Source: Niabella beijingensis (GTDB taxonomy: Bacteria > Bacteroidota > Bacteroidia > Chitinophagales > Chitinophagaceae). From it: a stretch of DNA of 64,000 nucleotides. The DNA lies in the NCBI RefSeq assembly GCF_020034665.1, contig NZ_JAIQDI010000001.1, positions 2,480,001-2,544,000 on the forward strand, given 5' to 3'. Made by a program: the position numbers and the translations under genes. Below are positions 47,426-57,098 of this stretch, one piece after another; the first letter of the stretch is position 1; the number at the start of each line of letters is the position of its first letter. Under the pieces are notes generated by a model, which saw only the letters and a list, made by a program, of their open reading frames with translations, had not been told where the DNA came from and made no database searches.

Positions 47426-48364
47426 TCAATTAATTTTCATTCCGTAGCCATTATTGTCCTTCAGATATTGTTTTAACTCTGGATGAAGCCTCACCACCTC
47501 TTTATCGATATATTCCTGGATAAATGGCGCTACTTCATATTGACAGTTTTCCGGCGGCTCCTTCCCGCTATCCAGATAATCTATCATATCGGACGATGAA
47601 ATTAAAGTAGCATCCACCATTATAATCAGTACCAAAAAGAAAGTTGTTATGTATGACGTTCGGATATAAACATTTTTTAAATAGGCATCCACATTTTCAT
47701 CTCCTGGACGGATTATATTGATTGCTGAAAATTGCTGACCGTTGTTGTGAACGTAATTATTTAGCTTCTGTCGTAACTGTTCCCAATAATTCTGGAGATT
47801 GTAGGCGGCAAGTATTTCATTAATGCCGCTATGTTGTGCCAAAAAAATCATATAGTTTTCATAGCTCAATGTTCTTTTTTTTATCGCCCAGGGTAGTTCC
47901 GACACTTTATTGCTCAGCCAGGCAGCTACGGCTTTTTCATCATCAGTTAAATCGGGATTGATACGCATCTTTGAAAAGGATTCTAAAAGCTTGTCTGCAT
48001 CGGTCAGGTCAACATCCTGCAGGTCTGTTTCAACAAACGGTTTACGCTGATCAATAACACGACGAATATAAACGAACATAACCAAGTCATCCCTTAATTT
48101 CCGTATCAGGGTATTGGCATCCGCAAAGCTGCCTATCGAACAACACAGTTTAATACTTTGTAAAGTCTGCACCGCATTATCAAGCAAACAGGTATTAAAA
48201 TAGTGTATGCCATCATCCGTAAAAAATGAAATAATTCTGCCGTTATAATCTATTAAATTGGACAAGTCGTCTAAGAAAGCTGTACTCTTATCGAAATCCG
48301 CAACAAATTTTTTATAATTTTCGGTATCACCTATTTGCATTTCAGAGAAAAAATCAGATTCCAT
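47426..48364 (-). CDS. Uncharacterised helical protein with one transmembrane-like segment
   Basis: 312 residues. Mostly alpha-helical (LDNAVQTLQSIKLCCSIGSFADANTLIRKLRDDLVMFVYIRRVI) with a hydrophobic stretch near residue 235 (YITTFFLVLIIMVDATLISS). Between them is LNNYVHNNG, reminiscent of DUF5677/HEPN-like helical proteins, but the spacing from the preceding Arg is not canonical. I do not recognise it. It is the last gene of the minus-strand run in the island. Confidence 0.6.
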   Translation of the reverse strand: MESDFFSEMQIGDTENYKKFVADFDKSTAFLDDLSNLIDYNGRIISFFTDDGIHYFNTCLLDNAVQTLQSIKLCCSIGSFADANTLIRKLRDDLVMFVYIRRVIDQRKPFVETDLQDVDLTDADKLLESFSKMRINPDLTDDEKAVAAWLSNKVSELPWAIKKRTLSYENYMIFLAQHSGINEILAAYNLQNYWEQLRQKLNNYVHNNGQQFSAINIIRPGDENVDAYLKNVYIRTSYITTFFLVLIIMVDATLISSSDMIDYLDSGKEPPENCQYEVAPFIQEYIDKEVVRLHPELKQYLKDNNGYGMKIN

Positions 48365-48428
48365 ATTTTACATTCTTTATATATTTCAAGAGCCCAAGCT
48401 TACTTCTCAAATTCAACCAATAATTTAG

Positions 48429-49106
48429 TTACTCCTGTCTAAATAGCTTATATAGTTCTTCAAGAGGTTGTTCCCATTCATTCTTGAAATCGAGCCGATC
48501 GCGCTTTAGCATGTCGTTTGAATATACAGTTTTGAAATAGGTAATTTTGCTCGCTGTATCACGGTAGCCATAAGCCTGCCCTTCTTTAAATTGGAACTCT
48601 ATTTTATCAACTTCGTCTGAGATTTTGTCGGTAACACGAACAGGGCCTAACATATCAGAAAACATTATTCCTTCAGAGCCTGCCTGAAAAGCCGGCTTTT
48701 CTGCATTTAGGATTCTTTGGGCAAATCTTTCGCAAAAATGTCCGGTATAAATCCTCACCCATTTATTCCAGCCCAAATTTCTAAAGAAACTATTCGGTGG
48801 AATGCCCCCATTTGAAGTGTCAACGGCAATTAAAATTAAACCATCGGTAGTTCTGTGAATCATTCCTATGCTGACATAAGGTTGTTCTTGAGTAGGCACT
48901 TTCTCACAATAAAAATTAAGTTTTGCACCTTTAAATTCTTCGTAAGTCTTTACCCATTTTTCCCTACTGATTTTTGCTTTCTTAAGCTTTTTCATTTTAA
49001 CGGAAATCGCGCCCTTAGCTTTCGGCATGGCAATTTCAATAGATTCTCGAAAGAGTTCAGACACTTCACTTAGTGTTAATGTTTCAACCGCAATTCTATT
49101 GTTCAT
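48429..49106 (-). CDS. Uncharacterised protein
   Basis: 225 residues from ATG 49106 (an upstream ATG at 49184 adds a basic tail). The N-terminal third is Lys-rich (VKMKKLKKAKISREKW); the rest has a mixed fold with IYTGHFCERFAQRIL and IEFQFKEGQAYGYRDT. Nothing matches a family I can name. It lies 64 bases upstream of the previous gene in transcription order, with AT-rich codons like its neighbours. Confidence 0.55.
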   Translation of the reverse strand: MNNRIAVETLTLSEVSELFRESIEIAMPKAKGAISVKMKKLKKAKISREKWVKTYEEFKGAKLNFYCEKVPTQEQPYVSIGMIHRTTDGLILIAVDTSNGGIPPNSFFRNLGWNKWVRIYTGHFCERFAQRILNAEKPAFQAGSEGIMFSDMLGPVRVTDKISDEVDKIEFQFKEGQAYGYRDTASKITYFKTVYSNDMLKRDRLDFKNEWEQPLEELYKLFRQE

Positions 49107-49192
49107 TTGATTTGATTGGTTATAGTAACAGCGTTGCTTTTTAATTGAGTTTCTACTCCGCTGTCTTCTGCTTATTATCTTCAACCCCTAAT

Positions 49193-49411
49193 CTACTCAT
49201 TAAATACCCAAAAGAGATCCTTACCCGCCTCGGGAGTAGAAGGGGCAAATTTTACTGGCTCTATTAACGGGTAAAAAATACAGGCTCCTTCAGCCAGTAT
49301 AACCCAAAAACCAACATCGCCCCTGAACGCTCCAAAATCAGCACTTCTCGCGTCAGGATACGCCGCATAAATTTTCGTCAAGGGTTTGTCCTTATTTTCT
49401 ATGAGATTCAT
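49193..49411 (-). CDS. Small uncharacterised protein
   Basis: 72 residues, soluble, with aromatic residues near the C-terminus (GFWVILAEGACIFYPLIEPVKF). Starts at a clear ATG. It precedes the 48429 gene by 86 bases in the same direction. Function unknown. Confidence 0.5.
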   Translation of the reverse strand: MNLIENKDKPLTKIYAAYPDARSADFGAFRGDVGFWVILAEGACIFYPLIEPVKFAPSTPEAGKDLFWVFNE

Positions 49412-49568
49412 ACGCGTGGATTAGGTAAATAAAAATCAGCAGCAAGCCTTACCGTCAGGAGAAATTCAATTACTCTGTATAACTCATTTGAATTACATTT
49501 ACCTAGTTCTCTATGGAATGAAGAAAATAAAGTGATATTATACATACAATTGATTATATGATGCGAGT

Positions 49569-50345
49569 TTAATAAAGAGTATTTATGATTTTCATTGCAT
49601 TTTCATATGCAATTGTTTTATCAGTAAATTTCTTTTTGTAAAAATAAAAAAGGGCTATTTGTTGTCTGGGCAATTCTAAAAATATAAAATCATCCATGTG
49701 ATGGAAAAAGTGAAAGGCATTATTAGTTGTCTTAAATACGATTAGAGAATTAATGGCCTTCAACTTACTTTTAAGCAAAAGACGTTTTTGCGATCGCCTA
49801 ATTTCAGTTATTGTCTTTTTGGGTGAATAATCTACCAATTTTCTTAAGACAGACAAGGGGAAATCTGCCAAGTATGAGATATATCCCAAATTTTTCGATG
49901 CCCTAAATCTTCTCCGAGCATTCAGTATTTGAAATTTGTAATCAATTATTTCTAACCATAGAATAACGTTTTCGAGTTCTTCTACAGTAAATGGCTGCTT
50001 TTTAACATTTCTATTTTTGAAACTGGCCTGGACATACTTTTCTAAAGAATTTAAGATATCAGAATTGCATACGAGACACGCAGGAATAGTTGTTTTTATG
50101 TATGCTTGGTCGAGTCCATTAATATCAGTTGTGAAAAACTTGCTAGGTGCATTCTCAAAAACCCAGCGAGGTAATACGTGTTCCTTTGTCAAATTCTCTG
50201 ACGATCCGCAAAACACGCATATATCTGGAATATTTTGCTTTTTTCCATCTCTGGATATATACTTTTTGTCAAGGCTTTCAATGATGCCTTTAGCATTATT
50301 TCTGAGTCCTACTCTTAATACCATCCCTTTGCGCTCAAACGTCAT
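49569..50345 (-). CDS. HNH-type endonuclease-like protein
   Basis: 258 residues. A zinc-ribbon/HNH-like cluster is visible: CVFCGSSENLTKEHVLPRWVF (first Cys pair, then the EH metal site) followed about 50 residues later by CLVCN. This is the treble-clef HNH layout (CxxC, His, CxxC). It could be the nuclease effector of a defence module. The C-terminal half is helical and unassigned. Followed on its 3' side by a 157-base gap. Confidence 0.65.
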   Translation of the reverse strand: MTFERKGMVLRVGLRNNAKGIIESLDKKYISRDGKKQNIPDICVFCGSSENLTKEHVLPRWVFENAPSKFFTTDINGLDQAYIKTTIPACLVCNSDILNSLEKYVQASFKNRNVKKQPFTVEELENVILWLEIIDYKFQILNARRRFRASKNLGYISYLADFPLSVLRKLVDYSPKKTITEIRRSQKRLLLKSKLKAINSLIVFKTTNNAFHFFHHMDDFIFLELPRQQIALFYFYKKKFTDKTIAYENAMKIINTLY

Positions 50346-50380
50346 GCGTGAAAATAAATTTACTAGTGAGAGAAAAGATG

Positions 50381-51478
50381 CTATTCATACCTGATTCTAA
50401 TCTTTAATCGTTTTTTGGACTGATTCCCCTCTTTGTTTCCAATTCGAGTGTTGAACTCCTGCAATGAAGTGATTGATGCTTGCGAAATTGTTTCCTGTTT
50501 TTTTATCAAACTTTTTAAAACGACAATCAAATTAACCGTTACGCCAAAGAGCTGTCGCAGTTGCGATACTCTACTATCAAATCTGTCTTCTTTCGAAACA
50601 TTAATAGCCGTAAAAAGTCCATCTGTCTTTTTCAGCCAATTATTGGAACGCTTTGTCTCTTCAAAGTCAGAGAAACTTAATATATCAAATCTTCTACTAG
50701 CATTTTGAATTGGCCTTAACATCGTTTCTCCTATTGCGTTTTGCCAATCCCTATATATCCAGCAATACTCTCTGGAGATTTCACTAATTGATGCATATCT
50801 CAATTGCTGGATAGTTTCTTTACTAATAGAAGCTTGACTTGTTTTAGAGCAAATCAAATCTAATATTTCCCTGATTAGCTCCAATTGAATAGGCTCGTCA
50901 AGCTCGCTTACTGCTGCTTTTATATTTGTCGGGATATGCTTGAAAACAATTTCCTCTATTTTTACTCCAACCAAGGCTCGTTCACTATCTGGTAATTTAA
51001 CTTGGTTAAGCTTATAAAGTTTTGAAAGCTCGTCAAGTATTGATACTTCTACATGTGAACCATCAGCCAATATTCTTTGAAAAGATTTAATCGCTATTTG
51101 AATAGTATTATGTTGTTTTATTTTGAACCCTGACAAATAGGACTGTTCCTTTTTTGCGGCTTCCAACCATCCTAATACTGCACATAGTCTGTATGTCGTG
51201 CTTTCAAACTTATATTTAAAAAAGCCATTTTCTGGTGCATTCGGCAATAAATAAACGCCCTTGAATTCCAGAATTTCTTTTAACCTCCAGGCAAGTTGTT
51301 CCAAAGAAAGAATCAAAGGGTTTGCATACTTTTTAATTGTGTCAGACTTCTCTTTTCTTTTTGCTTTTCTTTCGAAAAACTTGTTGATAAAAATAACGGC
51401 TATGGCTATTAAGGCGCTTAATATTGCTGCCAGCAATGTGGCTTGCGGTTGAGTTAGATTGTTTATGAAATTTTGCAT
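50381..51478 (-). CDS. Membrane-anchored uncharacterised protein
   Basis: 365 residues. One N-terminal hydrophobic helix (LLAAILSALIAIAVIFI) followed by a very basic patch (FERKAKRKEKSDTIKKY), so the long helical body is probably cytosolic. Internal segments such as RELIREILDLICSK-like helices give no family. It lies 35 bases upstream of the HNH-like gene in transcription order and may be cotranscribed with it, which suggests a two-gene unit of a membrane sensor and a nuclease (inference). Confidence 0.58.
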   Translation of the reverse strand: MQNFINNLTQPQATLLAAILSALIAIAVIFINKFFERKAKRKEKSDTIKKYANPLILSLEQLAWRLKEILEFKGVYLLPNAPENGFFKYKFESTTYRLCAVLGWLEAAKKEQSYLSGFKIKQHNTIQIAIKSFQRILADGSHVEVSILDELSKLYKLNQVKLPDSERALVGVKIEEIVFKHIPTNIKAAVSELDEPIQLELIREILDLICSKTSQASISKETIQQLRYASISEISREYCWIYRDWQNAIGETMLRPIQNASRRFDILSFSDFEETKRSNNWLKKTDGLFTAINVSKEDRFDSRVSQLRQLFGVTVNLIVVLKSLIKKQETISQASITSLQEFNTRIGNKEGNQSKKRLKIRIRYE

Positions 51479-51537
51479 TAAGTTATTGGGATTTTATTGT
51501 GCGATATTGGCAAGCGGAAGTGTGTCTTTTTTCAGGA

Positions 51538-52593
51538 TTATTCAGATCGGGGTATAGGTAAGGTATGAGCCGACTCAATAATCTCTCTTAAAGCCAGTGG
51601 ATATAAGCGGTTATAAAAATCGGGGTTCACTAGCCAGTTGTCAGAAACATATACCATTGAGTGGCAAATAAATTGTACTATTTCAATTGCAGAAAAGCAA
51701 CCAAGTGTTTCTTTCAGGAGTTTGAAATGACTTGAAGCAACTGAGAAAACTACAATTGTGCTATTCTTAAATGGATGCACAATATAATTAACAGGATGTT
51801 TAAAATATTTCCTTTTGTACTTTATGGTTAATTCTCCATTATAGGAGAGAAATATGGGGATCGAGCTGCTTAGTTCTACAACATACGATCTAATGTTTTT
51901 GTCCTTATTATGTTTTATATCTTCCCATATTTGGTTTTTAAATTTTGAAATACGGAAAATTTCCTTTTTTCGATCTTTTAAATCTTTTTGATAGTGCTCC
52001 TGTATTAGATCAGGGAACCACATCTTTTCCAAATCAATACCCAAATCTGCGAAGACTTCCGAATATTTATTTCCAAATATGTTTTCAAACTTACTATGCT
52101 TCTTTTCAACTGCACGATTCATGGCTGTCACTGTTTTTTTGACAGCTACATCCCAAAAAACCTGATGATAGCAAACATTTTTATAAATCAAGAAACGCAA
52201 CTCTTGCTCAAATTCGATAGATTCTTTCCTTTCGTACTCAAATAAGTTTTCATGCTCTTTACAAAAACCAGGAAAAGTAAAGGCCCTGTTTACCCCTACT
52301 TCCATTAATTCAACTTTAATTTTCTTTAAGTCAACATTAGGGGCTATCAAATGACCAGCACTCGCAATTTTTCTTAATATAGATTCTTGGAACAGATGGG
52401 ACATGACCGCTTTTTTCCGACAGTATTTTACTGAGCACTTGCGGGTATCATTTACTCTGTGCAAATTGATACTGTTACTGAATACCAGAGCTTTGATTTC
52501 CGAAGAAGAGAAGGTAATTGAGTTGTAATCGTTATAGGCTGAGTTAATAAGCTCATTAAAAAAGTAAGCGAAATCGTTTTCCTCATTCTTCAT
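51538..52593 (-). CDS. Zinc-binding treble-clef-like protein
   Basis: 351 residues. Residues about 50-125 contain KCSVKYCRKKAVMSHLFQES and, after a spacer, GFCKEHENLF: a C-x4-C...H...C-x2-H pattern resembling HNH/treble-clef fingers. The remainder is mixed alpha/beta with no family I can name. It starts 53 bases after the stop of the ABC ATPase gene, in the same direction, so it may belong to that operon as an additional effector. Confidence 0.6.
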   Translation of the reverse strand: MKNEENDFAYFFNELINSAYNDYNSITFSSSEIKALVFSNSINLHRVNDTRKCSVKYCRKKAVMSHLFQESILRKIASAGHLIAPNVDLKKIKVELMEVGVNRAFTFPGFCKEHENLFEYERKESIEFEQELRFLIYKNVCYHQVFWDVAVKKTVTAMNRAVEKKHSKFENIFGNKYSEVFADLGIDLEKMWFPDLIQEHYQKDLKDRKKEIFRISKFKNQIWEDIKHNKDKNIRSYVVELSSSIPIFLSYNGELTIKYKRKYFKHPVNYIVHPFKNSTIVVFSVASSHFKLLKETLGCFSAIEIVQFICHSMVYVSDNWLVNPDFYNRLYPLALREIIESAHTLPIPRSE

Positions 52594-52646
52594 AACGTTT
52601 AAGTAGTTTGTTTACGCTTTTAGACTAATAAAGCAGATGAGAATTA

Positions 52647-54392
52647 TTATTCCTTATCATAATCTAAATCTATCTTGATTCCCAGCAGCTTTGATTCTTC
52701 GGATTCATCAGTAAGCTCCAGAATAATATTGTCAGAAATAATCCTGTTATATTCTTCTTCACCCATTTCAATTTTTACAGAATCGAGCGTATTTTGATTG
52801 GCTGAAATGATATATTGAAGATTATTTTCTATTGTCTTTTTATTCGCTACATTAAAGAGTGAGGCTTGTTGCCTGGAATCTATTTCTGATAACAGACGGC
52901 TATCATGAAAAATAAACTCCATTTTGTGATGATGTTTTGCAAGTAGCAGGGTCCAATCAAAGCAAAAGATTTTGACGTCATTAACCCCGTCTCCTTTATC
53001 ATCATCAATTTTTGCTCTTATTTCAAATCTATTTTTATTTACCCCTTCATTGCTTTTAACCTCAATTCCCGCCCTTTTATGCTCGTAGAACTCTTCTGCC
53101 AGGGATTTGAAGATTAGAATATTGTTCTCAAGTAAAAGGCGGTTGCTTTCCAGGTAGTTCGAGGTTTTGGTATTTTCTAAACTAAACTCTCTTTTTAACT
53201 CTTCCGACTTGGTTTTATACTCTTGCTTTAGTTGACGATACTTTTCAATACTGTCAAGCTTTATTTTTAGTTCTTTCAACTGATCGTTCATCTTAGTAAA
53301 CTCATCTAAAGCACTTTTACTATTCAAATATTCAAGTCTGGCATCTTTCAGCTTCCCCAATCGCTTAGAGTTCGCGACTATTTCAGAAAGTTTTTTCTCG
53401 AAACTCAATTTTTCTTTCAATAAACGTTGGGATCTATTATCCAGTATTTTTTTATTAAACCCCTCAACATCGGCCAACTGTTTTATAACAGCATCTGGCA
53501 GGCTGACCATTGCCTCTTTGTACAACTGTTCGATACGCTTCTTGGGAATATCGGGGGTGATATTTAAACTTTTTTCAATATTGGAAAGTGCTATTTTAAT
53601 GGTTGCCGCTTTATTATCAAGTGCTTTAATTTGCAATTTTAATTCATCGGCCTCTCTCACTACTTCGTGATAATCTTCTGCTACCTCAAATTTTGATAGG
53701 GCTTGTTCAAGCTTTTGAGTTTTCACTTTTAAATCGACTACATCAATTTCAAAGTCATCATCTTCATTCTGTTCAAAAAAAGACTTTATAATCGTATCTT
53801 TTTCAAATGCTCTCCGCATGTCCTCAATCTTATCAAACTCATCTTTTAAGTTAAATTTCTTAAAAACAAGTGAAACATCAAGTCCTAACAGAAAGGCATT
53901 GTTAATAACCTTTTGAAATTCTTGCTCTTCAGGAATAAAATTGTCGAAGGAGTTGTAGCTGGCTTTTCGAGGGCGAAGGAACCGTGGTAACAATGAACGA
54001 AAGGTCAGGTACTTTGTATTCTCTGGAATTTCGAAAACCCTTGAAGAAAGAAAGTCTGTATATTCTTTGAGCGTTTTCTCTTCATTATTTAAATAAATTA
54101 TTCCTTGATTATTACACTTGCGTGTAGCGGTAAATAAAATATCACTAAGTTCGAACTGCAATGTAAATTCCCAGTCATTCAGTTTTGCTTCAAACTCAGG
54201 GTTCTTTTGCGAGCCCAAGCAAAAATTAATTAAGGCAATAGACAATGATTTCCCAACGCTATTGTAAGTGTCCTTTTTATTTTTTGTATAGTCATTGTTA
54301 TGCCTTTTCCCCACAATAAGGGAAAGGCCTATCCTGTTAAATTCAATTGTTTTGAACCCAGGATTATTTGCTGATAGTTTTATTAACCGCAT
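52647..54392 (-). CDS. ABC-three-component (ABC-3C) system ATPase, DUF2326 type
   Basis: 581 residues. An SMC-like ATPase: Walker A near residues 40-52 (SVGKSLSIALINF, preceded by a loop with GKRHNNDYTKN), long coiled coil from about 190 to 440, and C-terminal HKMEFIFHDSRLLSEID as Walker B-like/DUF2326 segment. It overlaps the small middle-component gene by 29 bases. ABC-3C ATPases are predicted to sense invading nucleic acid and activate the effector component, from comparative genomics of conflict systems. Confidence 0.85.
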   Translation of the reverse strand: MRLIKLSANNPGFKTIEFNRIGLSLIVGKRHNNDYTKNKKDTYNSVGKSLSIALINFCLGSQKNPEFEAKLNDWEFTLQFELSDILFTATRKCNNQGIIYLNNEEKTLKEYTDFLSSRVFEIPENTKYLTFRSLLPRFLRPRKASYNSFDNFIPEEQEFQKVINNAFLLGLDVSLVFKKFNLKDEFDKIEDMRRAFEKDTIIKSFFEQNEDDDFEIDVVDLKVKTQKLEQALSKFEVAEDYHEVVREADELKLQIKALDNKAATIKIALSNIEKSLNITPDIPKKRIEQLYKEAMVSLPDAVIKQLADVEGFNKKILDNRSQRLLKEKLSFEKKLSEIVANSKRLGKLKDARLEYLNSKSALDEFTKMNDQLKELKIKLDSIEKYRQLKQEYKTKSEELKREFSLENTKTSNYLESNRLLLENNILIFKSLAEEFYEHKRAGIEVKSNEGVNKNRFEIRAKIDDDKGDGVNDVKIFCFDWTLLLAKHHHKMEFIFHDSRLLSEIDSRQQASLFNVANKKTIENNLQYIISANQNTLDSVKIEMGEEEYNRIISDNIILELTDESEESKLLGIKIDLDYDKE

Positions 54393-54630
54393 TATAAATT
54401 AGTCCTTCAGAATTAATATCAATAGCTCCAATAATAAATAAATAATTTAAAGCTAAAACAACATTGTCAAAACCATGATACGAAAAAGCCTTTTTTGTTT
54501 CATTTTGCTTGCCAACTTTAAACCAAAGCTGATCAACCGATTTGGGCCCATCATTTAGGTATTTCAAAAGGTATGCTCCCAGCCCAATTAAAGATTCTGA
54601 TATTCTAATATGCTTTGATGGTAGAATCAT
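54364..54630 (-). CDS. ABC-3C system small middle component (MC6-like)
   Basis: 88 residues resembling a small winged helix (LIGLGAYLLKYLNDGPKSVDQLWF, FDNVVLALNYLFIIGAIDINSEGLIYN). Small linkers of this kind couple the ATPase to the effector in ABC-3C systems. It overlaps both neighbours (4 bases upstream, 29 downstream), so the three genes are translated as a unit. Confidence 0.8.
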   Translation of the reverse strand: MILPSKHIRISESLIGLGAYLLKYLNDGPKSVDQLWFKVGKQNETKKAFSYHGFDNVVLALNYLFIIGAIDINSEGLIYNAVNKTISK

Positions 54631-55586
54631 TGAAACAAAGTTTGTTGTTGTTTTAGAGGAGGCTCTTCAAAAATATCACAATAGCTAAAAAAGTAAGCCA
54701 TTAGAACAAACACAGCATCCTGGTAAACCTTCCCTTGTTTAGGATAAGCCTTTTTTGCAATATCAAAAAAGATTAAATCATTTTTACTATCTGAATCTGG
54801 GATTTCCTGTATAGCGTCTTTATATAATTTCGAAAATGTATTCTTGAGATCATCCTTAGCAAAGGTGCTGTTTACTTTAAAAAAATCTTTAAGAGCTCCA
54901 TCTTGATAAGAACCATAACGCAGAAATGTTGCTGCCGGTGAGCTCAGGGAATTAAATACTATTTTTTCTTCAAAGTCTGGATTTACTGGGAAAGTCTCGG
55001 GTGATACGCCGTCTTTTAAACTTATTAAGTACTCGATAACTTCATTAAGATTTGATACATTTAAGTTTATATCTTCTGCTGTGGGGATTTTACCAAGTAC
55101 ATCTTCAATATTATTGTGCGGTAATTTTAAAAAGATATCTTCTAAATGTTGACTTAAAAATGGCTTGCATTTTACGCCGACATGATTTTCTTCTATTTTT
55201 GTTAATTCCGGATGTAAGGAGGGATATGTGCCTTGATACTTATCATTTAATACAAAATTAAATTCTAAAATTGGCGTTACTGTGGCATTCCAGTATGCGT
55301 ATAGGCCATTGAAATCGGTCACAAGCTTTTCAATCGTATCCTTTTCTTTGTGTGAAAGATTTTCCGGAGCATATACTTGATAATACTGCCCTGTCGATTT
55401 GATAAATCCATCATTTTTTCTATCACCAAATTGCCCCTGTGGTTTAATTTGAATGAAATCAATATTATGCAGCCGCATTATTTTTGAGAAGAAGTCTTCA
55501 TAACTTTGCCCATTTCTTTTGTAAATCTCCAATTGAAATAGCTTTCGAGCAATATATAGATCATCAGCAGTTAGGATTACAAACAT
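54627..55586 (-). CDS. ABC-3C system effector with C-terminal component domain
   Basis: 319 residues. The N-terminal part has a restriction-endonuclease-like pattern (SYEDFFSKIM for an acidic residue, FGDRKNDGF, then QYYQVYAPE), although the usual Lys of a Q-x-K site is absent. The C-terminal part (FLRYGSYQDGALKDFF, KRAYPKQGKVYQDAVFVLMAYFF-like) corresponds to the CTD shared by ABC-3C effectors. First gene of the operon. Whether the nuclease site is active is uncertain. Confidence 0.78.
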   Translation of the reverse strand: MFVILTADDLYIARKLFQLEIYKRNGQSYEDFFSKIMRLHNIDFIQIKPQGQFGDRKNDGFIKSTGQYYQVYAPENLSHKEKDTIEKLVTDFNGLYAYWNATVTPILEFNFVLNDKYQGTYPSLHPELTKIEENHVGVKCKPFLSQHLEDIFLKLPHNNIEDVLGKIPTAEDINLNVSNLNEVIEYLISLKDGVSPETFPVNPDFEEKIVFNSLSSPAATFLRYGSYQDGALKDFFKVNSTFAKDDLKNTFSKLYKDAIQEIPDSDSKNDLIFFDIAKKAYPKQGKVYQDAVFVLMAYFFSYCDIFEEPPLKQQQTLFQ

Positions 55587-55612
55587 TGCAGTTAATTTAG
55601 AATATATAAAAT

Positions 55613-55756
55613 TTAAACATACGCCAATTCTTTCTTTACCTCCATTACACTGGCATTTCTTAAATATTCATTTACCGACACAGTTAAATTTGGGGCCAGT
55701 TGATCGCCTCCTGTGAAAATTTTAATATGAATAGCCAGCTTGCTATCACTTCTCAT
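55613..55756 (-). CDS. Possible small ORF upstream of the ABC-3C operon
   Basis: An ATG at 55756 opens a 47-codon frame (start MRSDSKLAIHIKIFTGG) that stops 27 bases before the ABC-3C operon. Composition is protein-like, but no family is recognised and it could be chance or a gene fragment. Confidence 0.35.
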   Translation of the reverse strand: MRSDSKLAIHIKIFTGGDQLAPNLTVSVNEYLRNASVMEVKKELAYV

Positions 55757-56138
55757 CAATCAACAAGAGACATAACACTACTAAAATACTTAGTTTTAAT
55801 GAAAACCAGCGTGACAAGTCATTCATTCTTGTATTTTATTTTTTAAACCGCTGTATATACTCTTCCTCCTGCTCAAAGGCATTACACTGCCCTTAAATGT
55901 AACTCCATATTATCTAAATCCTCACCATGTACCGTGCTCGCATCCAGTCAGTCGATCCGATAAACCGTAGGGATAATTATTTTTGACATATTTTTTGCCG
56001 TAAGCTTGTCATTCTCACATTAAGAGTTGATTATAAATAGGTTATATAAATAAACGGCAAACTCCGTTGCAACCGATTCTTCCCATTCAAATGTAAAATG
56101 GCATTAGGCTGGACTTGTAGTTCTCAGCTTATAGCGAT
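55757..56138. other. Gene-free interval between the ABC-3C and AbiE modules
   Basis: About 380 AT-rich bases with no convincing ORF, repeat or terminator. The base composition matches the island rather than the core. Confidence 0.6.
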
Positions 56139-57095
56139 TTACATAAGATGTATGTAATTGGCAATGCGCTCTAAAATTTCTGAAAGAGAAGGCTGGCCTT
56201 TGTAGTAAAGATCCTGGGAAGATTGGTACCGCAGTTCAAGGCTGGCCCGGATCAGGGTATTGGTAAGCAAAAATGCTTCGTTTTCTTTGGCCGGTATTTC
56301 CAGGTCAGGCTTTGGAAACCGCCTTTTTTTGTGTTCCTGGTATGCATCTGTTCCCAAAAAATCAATTACAGACTGCTGGCCCAGTAAGCAATAAATGTCA
56401 TAATACTGCCGCATGTAGTTGTTGCTGGCTTTCCCGGTTGCTTGTTCTACCCGGTATTTGGTGGCAATGGTCTGCAACTTTTCAACAAAGGTGTATCGTG
56501 GGTCGTAGCAAATGATTTCCTTTGCCCGGTTGTCCTTCATGGGAAAGGCTGCCAGGCTTTTAGCCTTTTCATAGGCCCAGGATGTTATTGTTACCGGTTT
56601 GTTGGGCATTACGGTATCATACCCGGCTTCCAGTAAAATGCCATCTTTAATGCCCTGGCGGGTTGCCGTCAACTGGTGATAAAACAATCGGATACCGCCA
56701 CTATTATAGTTTTTTGTATTGTCGTATTCGGTGTCGCGCGTTACCTTAATTATTCCAGGTATGTTTATTTCTGTTGCCAGTTGGTCGTAATACTCCTTTT
56801 TCTTTTGAGAATTAGCTGGTTTATCGTTTTTTGGATTTTCGTTGATGCCTAATACTGCTGGCGGATCAATATGGATATCTATATCTTCAGAAAAGCGGTC
56901 AATGATTCCATACGCTTTGGATAAAGAGGTTCCTCCTTTCAACTGAAAGCTATATCCCTGTTTTTTTAGCCCGTACAGGCTGTGCATTATCCAGTAATCT
57001 TTTTCAATAAGTGTATCCAGTATTCCGCTTTCATCCTGTAGTATCCGGAGCAGGTCACCAAAATCATTATGTTCGTGCAGGTATATTTCTTTCAT
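56139..57095 (-). CDS. AbiEii-type nucleotidyltransferase toxin
   Basis: 318 residues. The nucleotidyltransferase signature is intact: LKGGTSLSKAYGIIDRFSEDIDIHID (GG, R-x-S, D-x-D) near residues 37-62, and YDPRYTFVEKLQTIATKYRV further on. AbiEii enzymes modify tRNA or other targets and block phage growth; AbiEi neutralises them. It starts 3 bases after the antitoxin stop. Confidence 0.9.
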   Translation of the reverse strand: MKEIYLHEHNDFGDLLRILQDESGILDTLIEKDYWIMHSLYGLKKQGYSFQLKGGTSLSKAYGIIDRFSEDIDIHIDPPAVLGINENPKNDKPANSQKKKEYYDQLATEINIPGIIKVTRDTEYDNTKNYNSGGIRLFYHQLTATRQGIKDGILLEAGYDTVMPNKPVTITSWAYEKAKSLAAFPMKDNRAKEIICYDPRYTFVEKLQTIATKYRVEQATGKASNNYMRQYYDIYCLLGQQSVIDFLGTDAYQEHKKRRFPKPDLEIPAKENEAFLLTNTLIRASLELRYQSSQDLYYKGQPSLSEILERIANYIHLM

Positions 57096-57098
57096 AGC

